From Bacteroidota bacterium (GTDB lineage: Bacteria > Bacteroidota > Bacteroidia > Chitinophagales > Chitinophagaceae): a stretch of 39,727 bases of DNA. Below are positions 1 through 10,700 of this stretch, piece by piece; position 1 is the stretch's first letter, and each line of letters opens with the position of its first letter. A program made the translations under genes and the position numbers. The stretch is taken from contig JAPLEH010000041.1 in NCBI GenBank assembly GCA_026391455.1, positions 1 through 39,727 of the forward strand, written 5' to 3'. Below the pieces are notes generated by a model. It made no database searches and was not told where the DNA came from. It was given only the letters and a program-made list of their open reading frames with translations.

Positions 1-420
1 ACTCATCAGTCCGCCCTGCAGTGCCAGGGTTTGTTTACTGGCTATGGAAAGTTTTTCATAATAACCGGGTTCTTTGGCAGTGAGGTACCGTTTTGCCCGT
101 ACATGATTTTCCACCATACTGACTATTCGTTCGGAAAACCCTTTGCTTCGTAAATACACTCCGGCTATGGCTTCATGATCGGCTACACCATATTGGTCCA
201 TCGGTTTGGTTTCCATAATATGCTCACACAAATGACCAATATCATGAAAAAATGCGGCCAGTATCGCTTCTTCATCATAACCTTCTGTCTCTGCCAATTG
301 GGCCGCCTGGCACATATGTTCCAGTTGGGAAACGGGCTCACCGATATAATCGGCATTGCCGTATGACTCGTATAATGAAAATATTTCTTCGACAACTTTT
401 TCAGCCTGTTCCTGTTGCAT
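1..420 (-). CDS. phnZ: PhnZ-like HD-domain di-iron oxygenase (C-P bond cleavage), partial
   Basis: The first 140 residues are present; the 3' end lies beyond the window. The HD-domain metal ligands are visible: His35, His59-Asp60, His82 and His106. Upstream of them is the pair Tyr25/Glu28 in DYIGE. In PhnZ, Tyr24 and Glu27 occupy the equivalent place and mark the oxygenase branch of the HD superfamily, as opposed to phosphohydrolases. The segments GFSER and AKRYL also match PhnZ as I remember it, including the substrate-binding lysine (Lys110 here). PhnZ oxidatively cleaves 2-amino-1-hydroxyethylphosphonate to glycine and phosphate in the cytoplasm, usually after hydroxylation by PhnY. The final Asp ligand would be off the edge, and no PhnY homologue is in view. 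The start codon is 3 bp after the stop of the preceding TonB receptor gene, so it is the last visible gene of that operon. The true substrate may be another phosphonate, such as a trimethylated analogue. Confidence 0.8.
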   Translation of the reverse strand, partial: MQQEQAEKVVEEIFSLYESYGNADYIGEPVSQLEHMCQAAQLAETEGYDEEAILAAFFHDIGHLCEHIMETKPMDQYGVADHEAIAGVYLRSKGFSERIVSMVENHVRAKRYLTAKEPGYYEKLSIASKQTLALQGGLMS

Positions 421-423
421 ATT

Positions 424-2469
424 TTATATTTTAATGGAAACAGCAATCCAGGCACTTCTTCCCGTGCCATTAATTCCCGATCCGTGTGTACGATAATCTT
501 TGTTGAACAAATTTTGTATTCCGGATGATAGTTGTAGTTTTTTATAAAAGAACCCTCCATATAAATTTGCCACCGTCCAGCCGGGGGTGCCTCCTGCCGG
601 AATCCGGTTATCATCTTTATCTCCCTGTGCCAGTCTTTTTTGTGCAGCAGCAAACAGCCATTCAGCGGTGAAATACCATCTGGTGGTTTCGAAATAGATG
701 GCAGTACGGCCATTAAGCGGAGGCACTCTTCGCAATGGTTCATTCAGGCTTTTGTTTTGACCGTAAGTATAAGCAATTGCACCAACCAGAGAAAGATATT
801 TGTATAATTTCCACTTTACTGTGGCTTCAGTTCCTTTTACAATGGCAGCATCTGAATTCTTTTTATAATACACCGGATAGCCGCTGATCGTATCTCCGGC
901 AGATTTAATACGGGTTATAATATCGGTGATATACAGGTAATACCCCGCAACGGTGAGTCCGAAATTTCTATTGCTGTATTTATAACCAATTTCCGTTTGG
1001 TTCGATTTTTCCGGCTGCAGGGAAATTGCCGGTATTTCATACCTGAAATCCACAATACCTAATGTACCCATATCATCAATATTGGGCGCACGAAAACCAC
1101 TGTTCCAGGATGCATACACCGATTGTTTTTTATTGATAGCATACACTATTCCTGCATTCCCCACAATCGCACCAGGTGTGATATACACCGTACCAAGCAC
1201 GGCATCCGGAATAGTAAGACGGAATGTATTCAGCCGTATTCCCGCATCAGCGCTCCAATGTCCGGTTTGCAGATGATGCAATGAATAAATGGAAAGATTG
1301 GTACTCAACGATCGGTCTGGATACAGCCCTCTTTTGGAAACCGGTTGCGAGCCCGATACCAGGTCTGTACGGGTACTGTGTACTTTGTCCATATAGAATT
1401 CCACACCTGTACTGGCTGTCCAGTTCTTACTCCAAACAGATTTTACGTCAGCAGTAACGCCGGTAGTGAAGACCTCATCTTTTTCCTTCCGCAATAAAAG
1501 GGAACCATTCTTTACACTCTGCCTTCCTTCCTTCGTATGCTGGTGAGAAAAAGTTAGTTCTGCTTTCCGGATCAGCGGTGAATGTCCATTCCAGATGATA
1601 CGTGCATAGTGTAATTCACGCTGTTGGAGATCCATTTCATTGATACGGAAATTCTCCAGTCGTACTTTATGAAATACGGGTACATGCGTTTGTTGCAACA
1701 GTTGACTGGCCACTATCAATTGCAGTTCGGGCTTCAGCAAAAATTTTGTTTTCACATCATACGACCATTCCTGGTAACCGGATGGAGATTGACGTCCGGT
1801 CGTATCACCACCGTTCAGGTCGCCGAAATTTTTTACACTGACTCCAGCCAGTATGGCTGTCTTTTTCCCGCTATAGAGCCATTCACCCCGAATGATTTTT
1901 TCCATATCACCGGTCATATATCTGGTATAAAGGGCCGCTGTATGTGCAGGTTTATTGATGGCAAAATGGGGCTCCTTTGTAATTACCTGCAACACACCAC
2001 CGATAGCATCTGTACCATATTGCACTGAGCCGGTGCCTTTTGCCGCTTCTATTCTGTTGATGGTCAATGGATCAATCGTGTTCAGGTACTGATTGGGTCC
2101 ATAACGGAAAGTTGCATTATTGATCCGGATACCATCCTGCAAAAAAAGTACCTGATTACCGGTAAGACCCCGCATAAATGGAGAACCGCCACCGTGATTT
2201 GTTTTTTGAATGAATATCCCGTTCACTCCCGTTAATGCTTCCGGTGTGCTTCGCGGGTAATACCGGAGAATATCCTGACTGTTTCGGACTTCTGCTACAT
2301 AGGGCACCATCATTTGCTGACGGGGTTCGCGAACACCTGTTACAATTACTTCGCCAAGTACCCGATTACTTGTATCTGAATGCAAAAGACTATCACGCTG
2401 CGAAAAAACATTGCTTACCTGCAAAAAAAACAATCCCAGTAAGGTGGCCTTTTTCATCTTGTCAGTCAT
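424..2469 (-). CDS. TonB-dependent outer membrane receptor (FecA/BtuB-like)
   Basis: 681 aa. A signal peptide (KKATLLGLFFLQVSNVFSQ) is followed by a TonB-box-like segment (EVIVTG near residue 40), a plug domain (about 50-170, with FMRGLTGNQVLFLQDGIR) and a beta-barrel ending in an aromatic/hydrophobic C-terminus. It lacks the carboxypeptidase-like N-terminal domain seen in the SusC protein of the same operon, so it resembles siderophore, cobalamin or small-molecule receptors. The start ATG lies inside the end of the upstream phosphoesterase gene (ATGACTGA, 8-bp overlap), which suggests translational coupling; Met5 is an alternative start. Placed between a phosphoesterase and a PhnZ-like oxygenase, it may import a small phosphonate product, but the substrate cannot be read from sequence. 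Confidence 0.9.
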   Translation of the reverse strand: MTDKMKKATLLGLFFLQVSNVFSQRDSLLHSDTSNRVLGEVIVTGVREPRQQMMVPYVAEVRNSQDILRYYPRSTPEALTGVNGIFIQKTNHGGGSPFMRGLTGNQVLFLQDGIRINNATFRYGPNQYLNTIDPLTINRIEAAKGTGSVQYGTDAIGGVLQVITKEPHFAINKPAHTAALYTRYMTGDMEKIIRGEWLYSGKKTAILAGVSVKNFGDLNGGDTTGRQSPSGYQEWSYDVKTKFLLKPELQLIVASQLLQQTHVPVFHKVRLENFRINEMDLQQRELHYARIIWNGHSPLIRKAELTFSHQHTKEGRQSVKNGSLLLRKEKDEVFTTGVTADVKSVWSKNWTASTGVEFYMDKVHSTRTDLVSGSQPVSKRGLYPDRSLSTNLSIYSLHHLQTGHWSADAGIRLNTFRLTIPDAVLGTVYITPGAIVGNAGIVYAINKKQSVYASWNSGFRAPNIDDMGTLGIVDFRYEIPAISLQPEKSNQTEIGYKYSNRNFGLTVAGYYLYITDIITRIKSAGDTISGYPVYYKKNSDAAIVKGTEATVKWKLYKYLSLVGAIAYTYGQNKSLNEPLRRVPPLNGRTAIYFETTRWYFTAEWLFAAAQKRLAQGDKDDNRIPAGGTPGWTVANLYGGFFYKKLQLSSGIQNLFNKDYRTHGSGINGTGRSAWIAVSIKI

Positions 2470-4912
2470 CTTTTTTTACTACCTGAATAAATGCACTCCT
2501 TCTTGGCGCGGGCATTTTACTGGCTTCCCCTTTTACCGCTTTCCATATTACTTCACTGAATACCAGATCTGGAATCCGGTCTTCTTTGCTGAAATCGAAA
2601 GTTGCACTGATGCGCGCACTTGGGGTTTGTCTGGTATTTTTTTCTGTCAGATCCACTCCTGCTGGTACCGATTGAAAAGGGGTAAGGTTGGCCACCGGGC
2701 TAAAACATCTCCACATGGGTTCTGCTCCCGCATCATACTGACTCATGGGTGGAAGTCCGAGTATAAGTTCGATGGTGCGCAACATGGATGAAGTAGAATA
2801 CATCGTGTGATCAACATATTGCCTTTTCACAAATCCACCCGCTACATACGCTGTTGTGCGATGTGCATCCACGTGGTCGGGTCCGTTTTGTGCATCATCT
2901 TCTACAATAAATACAGCCGTTTCTTTCCAGATCGGGCTTTTGGATAAATACTCAATGAATAGTCCAACCGCCAGGTCATTATCCGCCACATGTGCAAATG
3001 GGGTAGGCTTACCGATGGATTGCCCTTCGGTGTGATCGTTGATAAACCGCAGTGAGTTGAATTGCGGTACAGCATTTTTTGACAACAAAGAATCAAACTC
3101 TCTTTTCCATTGGTAAAAGCGGGTCGTATCGCGAACCGATTCATCCCAACTGGTATAGTAGGGGCAAAAATGATTCTCCAATACTTTGATATTGGCTTTA
3201 TAATCGTCGGCGAACTCGCCGTATGTACGGTAACTGATACCGGCTCGTTTACAATAATCCCATATAAACCCTCTGTCGGGATTGGCGATCTCCCGGTTTC
3301 CTTCTGCATCGTAGCTACCACCTCTTCCTCCATAGCTGGTGGGCCAGGTTTTTTCCAGGTAGTCGTTGGCGTTGGCGGCCGTGGACCAGTTGTGTCCGTC
3401 TGCACTCACTTCCCCATCTACATAAAAGTTATCCAGCAATACAAATTCCCGGACGAGCTTATGCTGATTCGGTGTGATTTTTTCGCCGAATAATACCAGG
3501 CTGGTATCGCCATTTCCTTCCGGCAGATCCCCTAATACCTGATCATAGGTCCGATTTTCTTTGATCACATAAAACACATATTTTATCGGCGAGGGGTCTC
3601 CCACTTTAACCGGTATGGGGTTTCCGGCTTCTCCTTTAGCAATCGTTTCTCTTTCTTTGGTATAAGGAGTATTGGCATACACAGCTTTTGAATATACAGC
3701 CAACTTATTCTCATTCGGTTCATCAATGATGGACAACGATCCTTTGAAAAGCCCGCCGATGTATTGTATCTGACTTTGCTTATTCCTGTAGTCCCCCTGC
3801 TGATAAATTACTGCTTCATCTTTCTTTGTAGGATCTGGTCCCTTTGCATTGGGCAATGAGGAAAAACCTTTCCCATTCGTAACAAATATCTTCTTACCAA
3901 TCACTTTTACGTTGGTAGGATACCAACCTACCGGTATAAATCCTTTTGAACGGCTGAATCCGGGTTTACTGATATCAAAAACAGCCAGGCAATTGTTATC
4001 TGCATTTGCCACATACAATGTTTGCTGATTTTCACTGAGGGCCAACCCATTGCTGGCAGAGCCGGTGAGCGGATCTGGGTAGAGGGAAGCATTCAATACT
4101 TCCAATACTTTACGGGAAGTAACATCGATTACATACACGGCATTATTTCCTGCGCAAGCCACCAGTAAGGTTTTCCCGTTTCGGGTAAGCAGCATTTCAT
4201 TGGGGTTTTCGCCAACATCAATGGTAGTGATGGTTTTTCGGGCAGCGGGATCAAATACCAGTACCTTTTTCTTCCCCCATAATGATATGAGTAATTCTTT
4301 TTTATTTGCGGAAAGCAAACAGGTATAAGCCGCCTCTTCCAATTGTTCTTTGTGTACTATCTTCTTAGTTGCCAGTTCAATAATATAGAGTGAATTGTTT
4401 TCTTTCGTCACCACGTACATCAAACCCCTGGCTTCATCCAGTTCGATACCTGCTGGCGAAATTTTTTCCGGCCATTTATTACCGAGTTTAATACTGTCAG
4501 CCAATATCAGCTTACTGTTTTGAATGCTGTATTTCAATATCCAGTTATCATTGCCACCGCTTGCGTACAGGTATTTTTCATCGGCACTGAATTTTAGCCC
4601 ATACCATGATTTGGGAATGGATACACTATCTGCAATTTTCTCTCTTACCGGATCGATCAATTGGATACTTTGTTCACTTTGACCGTTATTCGTAACCGCT
4701 ATCCATTTCTTCGACCGCGATACAGCTATATTCAGCGGTAAATCGCCCAGTGGTAAAGACCTGCCGGCTGGCGTTAACCCCCAACCATTGGGCAGCAATA
4801 CTTGTCGGGTGCCCAACTGTTCCTGTTTCGCTGTTGAAACAGCCGGTTGTGCGAAAACAGATTCAGCAATTATCAGAAAGCTTACTGTCAAAAGGTATCG
4901 ATAGGTGTTCAT
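2462..4912 (-). CDS. Bifunctional YncE-like beta-propeller / phosphoesterase (alkaline phosphatase superfamily)
   Basis: 816 aa with a signal peptide (cleavage near AFA-like FAQ, residue 22). Residues about 40-400 form YVTN/YncE-type propeller repeats, for example VAVTNNG, YVVTKENN and YVANADNN. From about 445 a phosphoesterase domain of the phospholipase C/acid phosphatase class begins with the metal-binding KENRTYD (451-457), continues with DNFYVDGEVSADGHNW (about 494-509) and ends with the EDDAQNGPDHVDAHR block (about 671-685) that supplies further metal ligands. The whole architecture matches the fusions known as bifunctional YncE/alkaline phosphatase family proteins. It is probably periplasmic or surface exposed and hydrolyses a phosphomonoester or phosphodiester. 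It starts 5 bp after the preceding phosphodiesterase gene and overlaps the next gene by 8 bp, so it is in the same operon. Confidence 0.88.
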   Translation of the reverse strand: MNTYRYLLTVSFLIIAESVFAQPAVSTAKQEQLGTRQVLLPNGWGLTPAGRSLPLGDLPLNIAVSRSKKWIAVTNNGQSEQSIQLIDPVREKIADSVSIPKSWYGLKFSADEKYLYASGGNDNWILKYSIQNSKLILADSIKLGNKWPEKISPAGIELDEARGLMYVVTKENNSLYIIELATKKIVHKEQLEEAAYTCLLSANKKELLISLWGKKKVLVFDPAARKTITTIDVGENPNEMLLTRNGKTLLVACAGNNAVYVIDVTSRKVLEVLNASLYPDPLTGSASNGLALSENQQTLYVANADNNCLAVFDISKPGFSRSKGFIPVGWYPTNVKVIGKKIFVTNGKGFSSLPNAKGPDPTKKDEAVIYQQGDYRNKQSQIQYIGGLFKGSLSIIDEPNENKLAVYSKAVYANTPYTKERETIAKGEAGNPIPVKVGDPSPIKYVFYVIKENRTYDQVLGDLPEGNGDTSLVLFGEKITPNQHKLVREFVLLDNFYVDGEVSADGHNWSTAANANDYLEKTWPTSYGGRGGSYDAEGNREIANPDRGFIWDYCKRAGISYRTYGEFADDYKANIKVLENHFCPYYTSWDESVRDTTRFYQWKREFDSLLSKNAVPQFNSLRFINDHTEGQSIGKPTPFAHVADNDLAVGLFIEYLSKSPIWKETAVFIVEDDAQNGPDHVDAHRTTAYVAGGFVKRQYVDHTMYSTSSMLRTIELILGLPPMSQYDAGAEPMWRCFSPVANLTPFQSVPAGVDLTEKNTRQTPSARISATFDFSKEDRIPDLVFSEVIWKAVKGEASKMPAPRRSAFIQVVKKDD

Positions 4913-4917
4913 GCAGT

Positions 4918-6000
4918 TTATTTATAAATTGAACGTATAGGCTCCATTACCGGATGCGCTGGTTTAAAGTTAAATCCCAGTAATGCTGCCAGCGTAGAGG
5001 CAATTTGAGCCTGAAAGATCGTTTCTTTTTGCTTCATTTCACCACCTGGTCGGGTATCCGGGCCCAATGCAGCTATCCATATTTGTCCGGCATCTGCAAT
5101 TTTCTGGCCATGGTGTTTCCATTCTTCCTTCACGGCGTCACCCCGACCATGATCGCAGGTAATCAGCAGCGTAGTATTCTCTTTATACTCAGGCATTCCC
5201 TGCAGGGTTTTCCACAAATCAGCGATCATCGCATCCTGTGAATGTGCGCTGCTGATATATTGCTCATAATTGCCTCCATGTGCAAAATCATCGGTTTCAT
5301 CAAATGCAATATAAAGCACTTTGGGTTTAAACTTTTTGAGATACTCCCTGGCCGCAAAATACGTGATAAGGTCGGGCCGTACACCTACCGGTTGCGGGGC
5401 CAGGAACTGCATATCATTGAGTAATTGCAACCCCGGATCAGTGAAACGTAATGTATCCACATCCGCATTGACATAGATGCCGCTTCTGCGGCTGTTTAAA
5501 ATATAGGGGAATACATCCCAGGTCGTAAAGGCTGCCACTCTATCGCGGTAGCCGGATTGCCTGTTGATGTATTCCAGTACGTTGGTATTTTTATTCCAGA
5601 TCTTGTCATTTGAGTTAACACTGTCATCCGGGTATCCGGTAAATATTTCATTATACCCCGGATACGAAAACCAGTATTTATTGGCATTATTAACCAAACT
5701 TCCTTTCCATCTATTACCATAGAGCTGTCCCTCTCTGGCTATCATATTCCAGAAGAAGGGCATCAGTTTATTTTTACGTTCGTTCACATCCGGCGACCAG
5801 TATTTATTGCGCATACCTGCTGTATCATGTACATAGTTTTTGTCTGTCATCAGTAAACTGTCCACACCTCCAAAAACCTCTTGCCAGCGAAAACCGTCGA
5901 GTGTAACGATTACCAGATTTTCGGTCCGTTGCTGGGCGTTCAACAGGATACTTGTATGCAATAAGATGAAGGCGAATGCGTAGATATATTTAATTTTCAT
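4918..6000 (-). CDS. Exported alkaline-phosphatase-superfamily phosphodiesterase (NPP/PhnA-like)
   Basis: 360 aa with a signal peptide ending near LLNAQ (residue 23). Metal and catalytic positions of the NPP/PhnA fold are visible: Asp35 in TLDGFRW, a probable nucleophile Ser112 in FSYPGYNEIFTG (which aligns with the Thr of the NPP-type FTNPNN motif), the DxxxH pair in DDFAH (about 238-242), the Asp-His pair in TCDHGRG (about 284), and a later histidine in KHHGQ. Relatives include nucleotide pyrophosphatases and phosphonoacetate hydrolase. It probably hydrolyses phosphate or phosphonate esters in the periplasm. It lies between a terminator hairpin 20 bp upstream and a second phosphoesterase gene 5 bp downstream. 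The exact substrate is unknown. Confidence 0.85.
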   Translation of the reverse strand: MKIKYIYAFAFILLHTSILLNAQQRTENLVIVTLDGFRWQEVFGGVDSLLMTDKNYVHDTAGMRNKYWSPDVNERKNKLMPFFWNMIAREGQLYGNRWKGSLVNNANKYWFSYPGYNEIFTGYPDDSVNSNDKIWNKNTNVLEYINRQSGYRDRVAAFTTWDVFPYILNSRRSGIYVNADVDTLRFTDPGLQLLNDMQFLAPQPVGVRPDLITYFAAREYLKKFKPKVLYIAFDETDDFAHGGNYEQYISSAHSQDAMIADLWKTLQGMPEYKENTTLLITCDHGRGDAVKEEWKHHGQKIADAGQIWIAALGPDTRPGGEMKQKETIFQAQIASTLAALLGFNFKPAHPVMEPIRSIYK

Positions 6001-6020
6001 TGCTGTTTTTTATGTGTTAT

Positions 6021-6051
6021 AAAAAAGAGCGAAACCTGGAAAAGTTTCGCT
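6021..6051 (-). terminator. Rho-independent terminator between SusD and the phosphodiesterase
   Basis: A perfect 8-bp stem (AGCGAAAC at 6028-6035 with GTTTCGCT at 6044-6051) and an 8-nt loop are followed on the minus strand by a T run (6021-6026). It lies 60 bp after the SusD stop codon and only about 20 bp before the next start, so it probably lowers expression of the downstream enzymes relative to SusCD. Confidence 0.75.
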
Positions 6052-6110
6052 GATTTACACTTACTATTGCTTATGTATGAGAAAATTGTAGCCTTGGTAT
6101 ATGTAATAGT

Positions 6111-7709
6111 TTATTGAATTACCCACATGCTGGCATTGATATTATCCAGACCGCCAAATTGTCTTTGCAAAGCCGTAGCCAGGTTAGCGCCATTGGTTGT
6201 ACGCTCTGTACCGGGATACTGAAAACGTTTGGGTATCTGGCCGCTGTTACCAGTACCGGGGCCATTTTTAGCAAAGTCGGGAATACCGGTTCTGCGATAA
6301 TTGTAATAGGCTTCATAACCGGAGTGTTGAAAAAATGCCAGGTATTTTTGCTTCAATATCTGATCGCGCCCTGTGGCATTATTTCCTGCATATGTAACGG
6401 AAGGCTGATTATAATAGTCTGAAAACAAAAATGTCACATTATAATTGATATAATCTCCGCTCTCTGTTACTTTACCGCCTGCTTTCAGGTAATAGAAATC
6501 ATTTACGCCGTCTTTAATACCATAGAAGCCGATAGATGCCTGAATACCTTTTTTATACCAGTCTTCTGCATTGCCACTGATCCATCCCAGATTAATTGCT
6601 TCTGCGATATTGAAACACATCTCCGGATAGCCAACGATCATTGTATTCTCGGCAGTATAACTGCGGTAATACCTGTAACGGCCGTAGAATGAATATTTAC
6701 CGGGTGTAAAGCCACTACCATTATCAAAGCCTGCTTTGGTAGACATATCTGCCAGATCCTCTGCAGGGCTGGCGCCAATAAATGCAGCATGATCGGAAGG
6801 CAATATGCCGGCTTTTAATTGTGAACCGGCCGGCTCTGCGATAGCAAAAACGCGGGGATCTTTTAATCCAGTCAGTAAACTGATATTGGTTGATGACATA
6901 TTATAACGCGTGGCATCGAATCCAAAATTGTCGGGGTTCACCGGATATTTATTGAACGGGTTTACCCACACATACTGTAAGTTATCCGTCATTGATTCCA
7001 ATACCGGATACTTGGTCTTATTAGCCATGATGGCAGTAAAGGTTGCGCCCAGGGCCAGATCGGTATCAGCAGCTTTTTTGCTCAGACTGATGAGAACACG
7101 GAGACGGAAGGTATTGACTATTTTCTGCCATTTACGCAAATCATTATTGCACAGGTAATCTCCCAATAATGTATTATTGGCTGAGCTGATCAATGAACTC
7201 AAATCTGTATTTGCCTCTTCCAGCCATTTGTTGATCTGAATAAAGATATCTTTTTGCGTATCGTACTTGGGAGTCAGATTATCAATACCTGCCAACGCTT
7301 CTTTCATCGGCAGATCTCCCACCCGCATTGTCATTTCATAAAAAAACCAGGCCCGGAAAAATTTGCCGAGTGCGGAATAAGGATTCAGTTCACCGGCTCC
7401 TCCGTTTTTAGCCTCTTCCTCCATCTTTACTACGTTCTTCAACGTGGAATAATAGAGGCCGGCTCCACCCCAGTTGTATTCCTGGTTGCCATAATAATTA
7501 TAATTACAGCAGGCAAACTGATTCCAGCGCTGCTCCAATCCCCAGGGCCGCTGTGTGCCAGAAAGGGATGTTTCTATGCCATTGAGCACGAGTGCAGCAG
7601 GAACTTTTTCCGGAAGATTGGGGTTAGTACCCAGGTCATCAAATTTTTTCTTGCAACCGGCCAGGGCAATGAAGCCCGAGGCAATAGCTGCGATCATTAT
7701 ATTTTTCAT
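6111..7709 (-). CDS. SusD/RagB-family surface lipoprotein
   Basis: 532 aa. A lipoprotein signal ends in LAGC with the acylated Cys19, followed by a charged KKKFDDL stretch like a Bacteroidota surface-export signal. Next comes GTNPNLPEKVPAAL, typical of the second SusD-like family (nutrient-binding outer-membrane lipoproteins). Helical TPR-like segments follow (FFRAWFFYEMTMRVGDLP and the ICFNIAEA-like MCFNIAEAINLGW), and the C-terminus contains the usual conserved region. It should form the lid over the SusC barrel encoded 39 bp upstream and bind the ligand at the cell surface. The ligand is normally a glycan or peptide; the phosphoesterases and PhnZ homologue downstream suggest a phosphorylated or phosphonylated molecule here, which is inference. 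Confidence 0.93.
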   Translation of the reverse strand: MKNIMIAAIASGFIALAGCKKKFDDLGTNPNLPEKVPAALVLNGIETSLSGTQRPWGLEQRWNQFACCNYNYYGNQEYNWGGAGLYYSTLKNVVKMEEEAKNGGAGELNPYSALGKFFRAWFFYEMTMRVGDLPMKEALAGIDNLTPKYDTQKDIFIQINKWLEEANTDLSSLISSANNTLLGDYLCNNDLRKWQKIVNTFRLRVLISLSKKAADTDLALGATFTAIMANKTKYPVLESMTDNLQYVWVNPFNKYPVNPDNFGFDATRYNMSSTNISLLTGLKDPRVFAIAEPAGSQLKAGILPSDHAAFIGASPAEDLADMSTKAGFDNGSGFTPGKYSFYGRYRYYRSYTAENTMIVGYPEMCFNIAEAINLGWISGNAEDWYKKGIQASIGFYGIKDGVNDFYYLKAGGKVTESGDYINYNVTFLFSDYYNQPSVTYAGNNATGRDQILKQKYLAFFQHSGYEAYYNYRRTGIPDFAKNGPGTGNSGQIPKRFQYPGTERTTNGANLATALQRQFGGLDNINASMWVIQ

Positions 7710-7748
7710 ACTGTAATTGCGTTTATTTGTTAATTGATCTGAAGATGC

Positions 7749-10700
7749 TTAGAAAACAAGATTGAGATTAAACCCGAATCGTTTTACTGTAGGAGATTGC
7801 AGGTTACTGGAAGTCTGGCTTCCGGCATACTGATCAATATCCACATCCTTAAATTTCTTATCAGCGAAATAGAATAAGTTTCTTGCTACAAAGGATACGG
7901 TAGCACTCCGGATAAAGGAATTACCGAATACTTTAGACGGAATATTATATCCCAGTGTGATTTCACGCAGTTTGGCAAATGTTTTACTCATCAGGTTGCC
8001 TTCTGCCTGTGAATTATACCGGCTGATATAATCCTGTAAATAGGTTTTGGTGGTATTCGGGGCAAATGTGAGGTCTTTATAATTGGTGATCTGACCTGTT
8101 ACGGGATCGTATATAGGTGTACCGGAAGTAATAACCACACCTTCGCCTACCCATGATTTTACACCCAGGTAATCCTGATAACGGGCAGCTCCCATCGCAC
8201 CCTCTACGGTTTCGATATGACGGCCACCGCGGAACGTCTGACGACGGATATAATCTTCCATTTTACCACCCACTCTGCCATCAATCTGTACTGTAAGATT
8301 GAAGTTCTTATATTGAAACTTATTGGTGAAACCCCATATCCAATCCGGATTCGAATAACCTAAAATCTGATTCTTCGGCAATACAATGGGGCGGCCTCCG
8401 CCATCATTGATAATCTGACCGTCTTGTGTGCGGGCAAAAGCAGAACCCTGATAAATATCGAGGCGGTCGCCTGGTTTTACATAAATCTGTCCTACCAGAA
8501 TCGAATCCGCAGGCAGCTCTTTATAAGTTTGACGGTAAGTAGACCAGTTTAATAATACATCCCAGTTAAATCCGCTTTTTGATCTTATTGCATTGCCATT
8601 TATTGTAAACTCAACTCCTTTTGTCGCATACTTCGCTGCATTAATGAACAAGGAAGAATAGCCAGTAGCCTGTGAAATGGGGTTATTAAAAATTTGCGGA
8701 CCGTCAATATAGGTAAAGTATACCGCATCCAGACCGATTCTGTTTTTCAGAAAACGAATATCAAAACCTGCTTCATAGTTGGTACGGTTGGCAGTCTTGA
8801 TATCATCATAGAGATTGTCTGTATAATAGGCGGCGTTGGTGTTATTATAATCGAGACGGGTATTATATACTTTGCTCACCAGGTTATAGCTGGGTCCGTC
8901 ATACGCTGTGGTATAAGCCGCTCCGTATCCGATGGGATAAGAAGAGGGGCCGATATATGCCTGCGTTCCACCATCCCGTACGCTGGCAAATGAACCTTTC
9001 ACTTTCAAAAACGAAATAAACTGGGGCAACTTGGTATAATCAGAAATTACACTGCTTACACTCACCGAAGGATAGGTGCCGGGCTTACTGCCGGGGATAG
9101 CTGATGATTTGTCCCAACGTACAGTAGCTCCCACATTGATATAATTCTTATAAGAAAGATCCAGTGAACCATAGGCACTCAGTACCAGCATTTCAGAACT
9201 GAAATTGGATGCTTTTACCGGGTTGCTGGAATTGGCAAACGTATATACGCCGGGTACATTCAAATAATCGGTAGTGGTAAATGATGAATTATAGCGCATA
9301 TTCCTTGCGTTTCCACCTACCAGTCCGGATACACTGAAATTATTCTTCAGGAACTTCTTGTTGAATTTCAGCAACAACTCTGTATTATTTTCAAACAGCT
9401 TGCGTACATCTTCGCGGTAATCGCCTCTTGCTTCTTCACGTCCATACGTAGTGGCCGAATAGGGAAACTTTTCCGTACGCAACAGATCGTATGTAGAAAC
9501 AGAGGTACGGGCCATCACTTCCAGATTCTTATTTATCTTAAAATTCAGGCTGGTATAACCGTTGAGGTAATTAAGATAGTGACCACGCAGCCATTCTTTT
9601 ACCAGGAACCACGGGTTGTTATAGCGCTGGTACTCAGCATAAATTTGTTGTACACCTTCTTTGCCGGGTTGCCAGTAATTGCGCATATCATCAATATTCC
9701 AGTCGGCACCGCCCCAAATAATGATGTTATAGATCATACTGTTGGGTCCATAATTCACATCGGGCACATTGGTGGTACCCTGTCTGTTATAATTCACATT
9801 GGCTTCAAAACGAAGTTTGGGCGTAAAGTTGTGACCGATGAACGTATTGAAGTTAAACCCATTCAGTTTCGTGTTGGGTACAATACCTTTTTGATAGGTA
9901 TTCGATAAAGAGAAACGGAGATCAGATTTTTCGGTAGAAGAGGATACAGAGATATTATTAGTGGTAAGTAACCCTGTTTGTAAAAAACGTTTCAGGTTAT
10001 CTTTCCCTCTGGCTACCCAGGGCGTTTTGGTACGCTGACCTGTTACTGGATCAATCGGGCTATCGTATTGTGAAATCAATTGTCCTTCAAATTTGGGACC
10101 CCAGACATCATAGTCTCCATCATTCAATCCGCCGCCACGGCCATCTACAAAGGAATACCTGCCGTGGTCGCCGGGACCATATTCATCCTGTACTTTGGGT
10201 ATGGCATTGAATCCTTTTTCAAACATGGTACTGGAATTAAATTCCACGCTGTACCCTCTTTTATCACGCGATCCCTTTTTGGTGTTGATAATGATTGCTC
10301 CGTTCACCGCACGGTTACCGTAAAGTGCAGCAGCCGTGGGGCCTTTTAATATAGAATAACTCTCAATATCATCGGGGCTGATATTCCAGGTGTCGGAATT
10401 TACAGGCACACCATCAATGACAAAGAAATTGATACTATTTCCACGCAACAGAATTTGCGGACGACCCAGTATCTCTGCGGATGCGCCCACCGATAAACCG
10501 GCTACTTTACCTACCAGGCCATTAATGGCATTTGGTTCTCTTGCCTTGATCAGGTCAGCACCTTTTACCTCCTGTACGGAGTATCCAAGGCGCTTTGTTT
10601 CTTTCTTGATTCCCAAGGCTGTTACCACTACTTCGTTCATGTTCTTAGCGTCTAACTGAAGAACAACCGATGCAGCTTGTGAGGCCTTTACATCAATGGA

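Noticed and set aside
5647-5671. Loss of the catalytic Thr in the NPP/PhnA-like phosphodiesterase
   Set aside because: Aligning FSYPGYNEIFTG with the NPP motif FTNPNN places Ser112 at the nucleophile position, so the active site appears intact.
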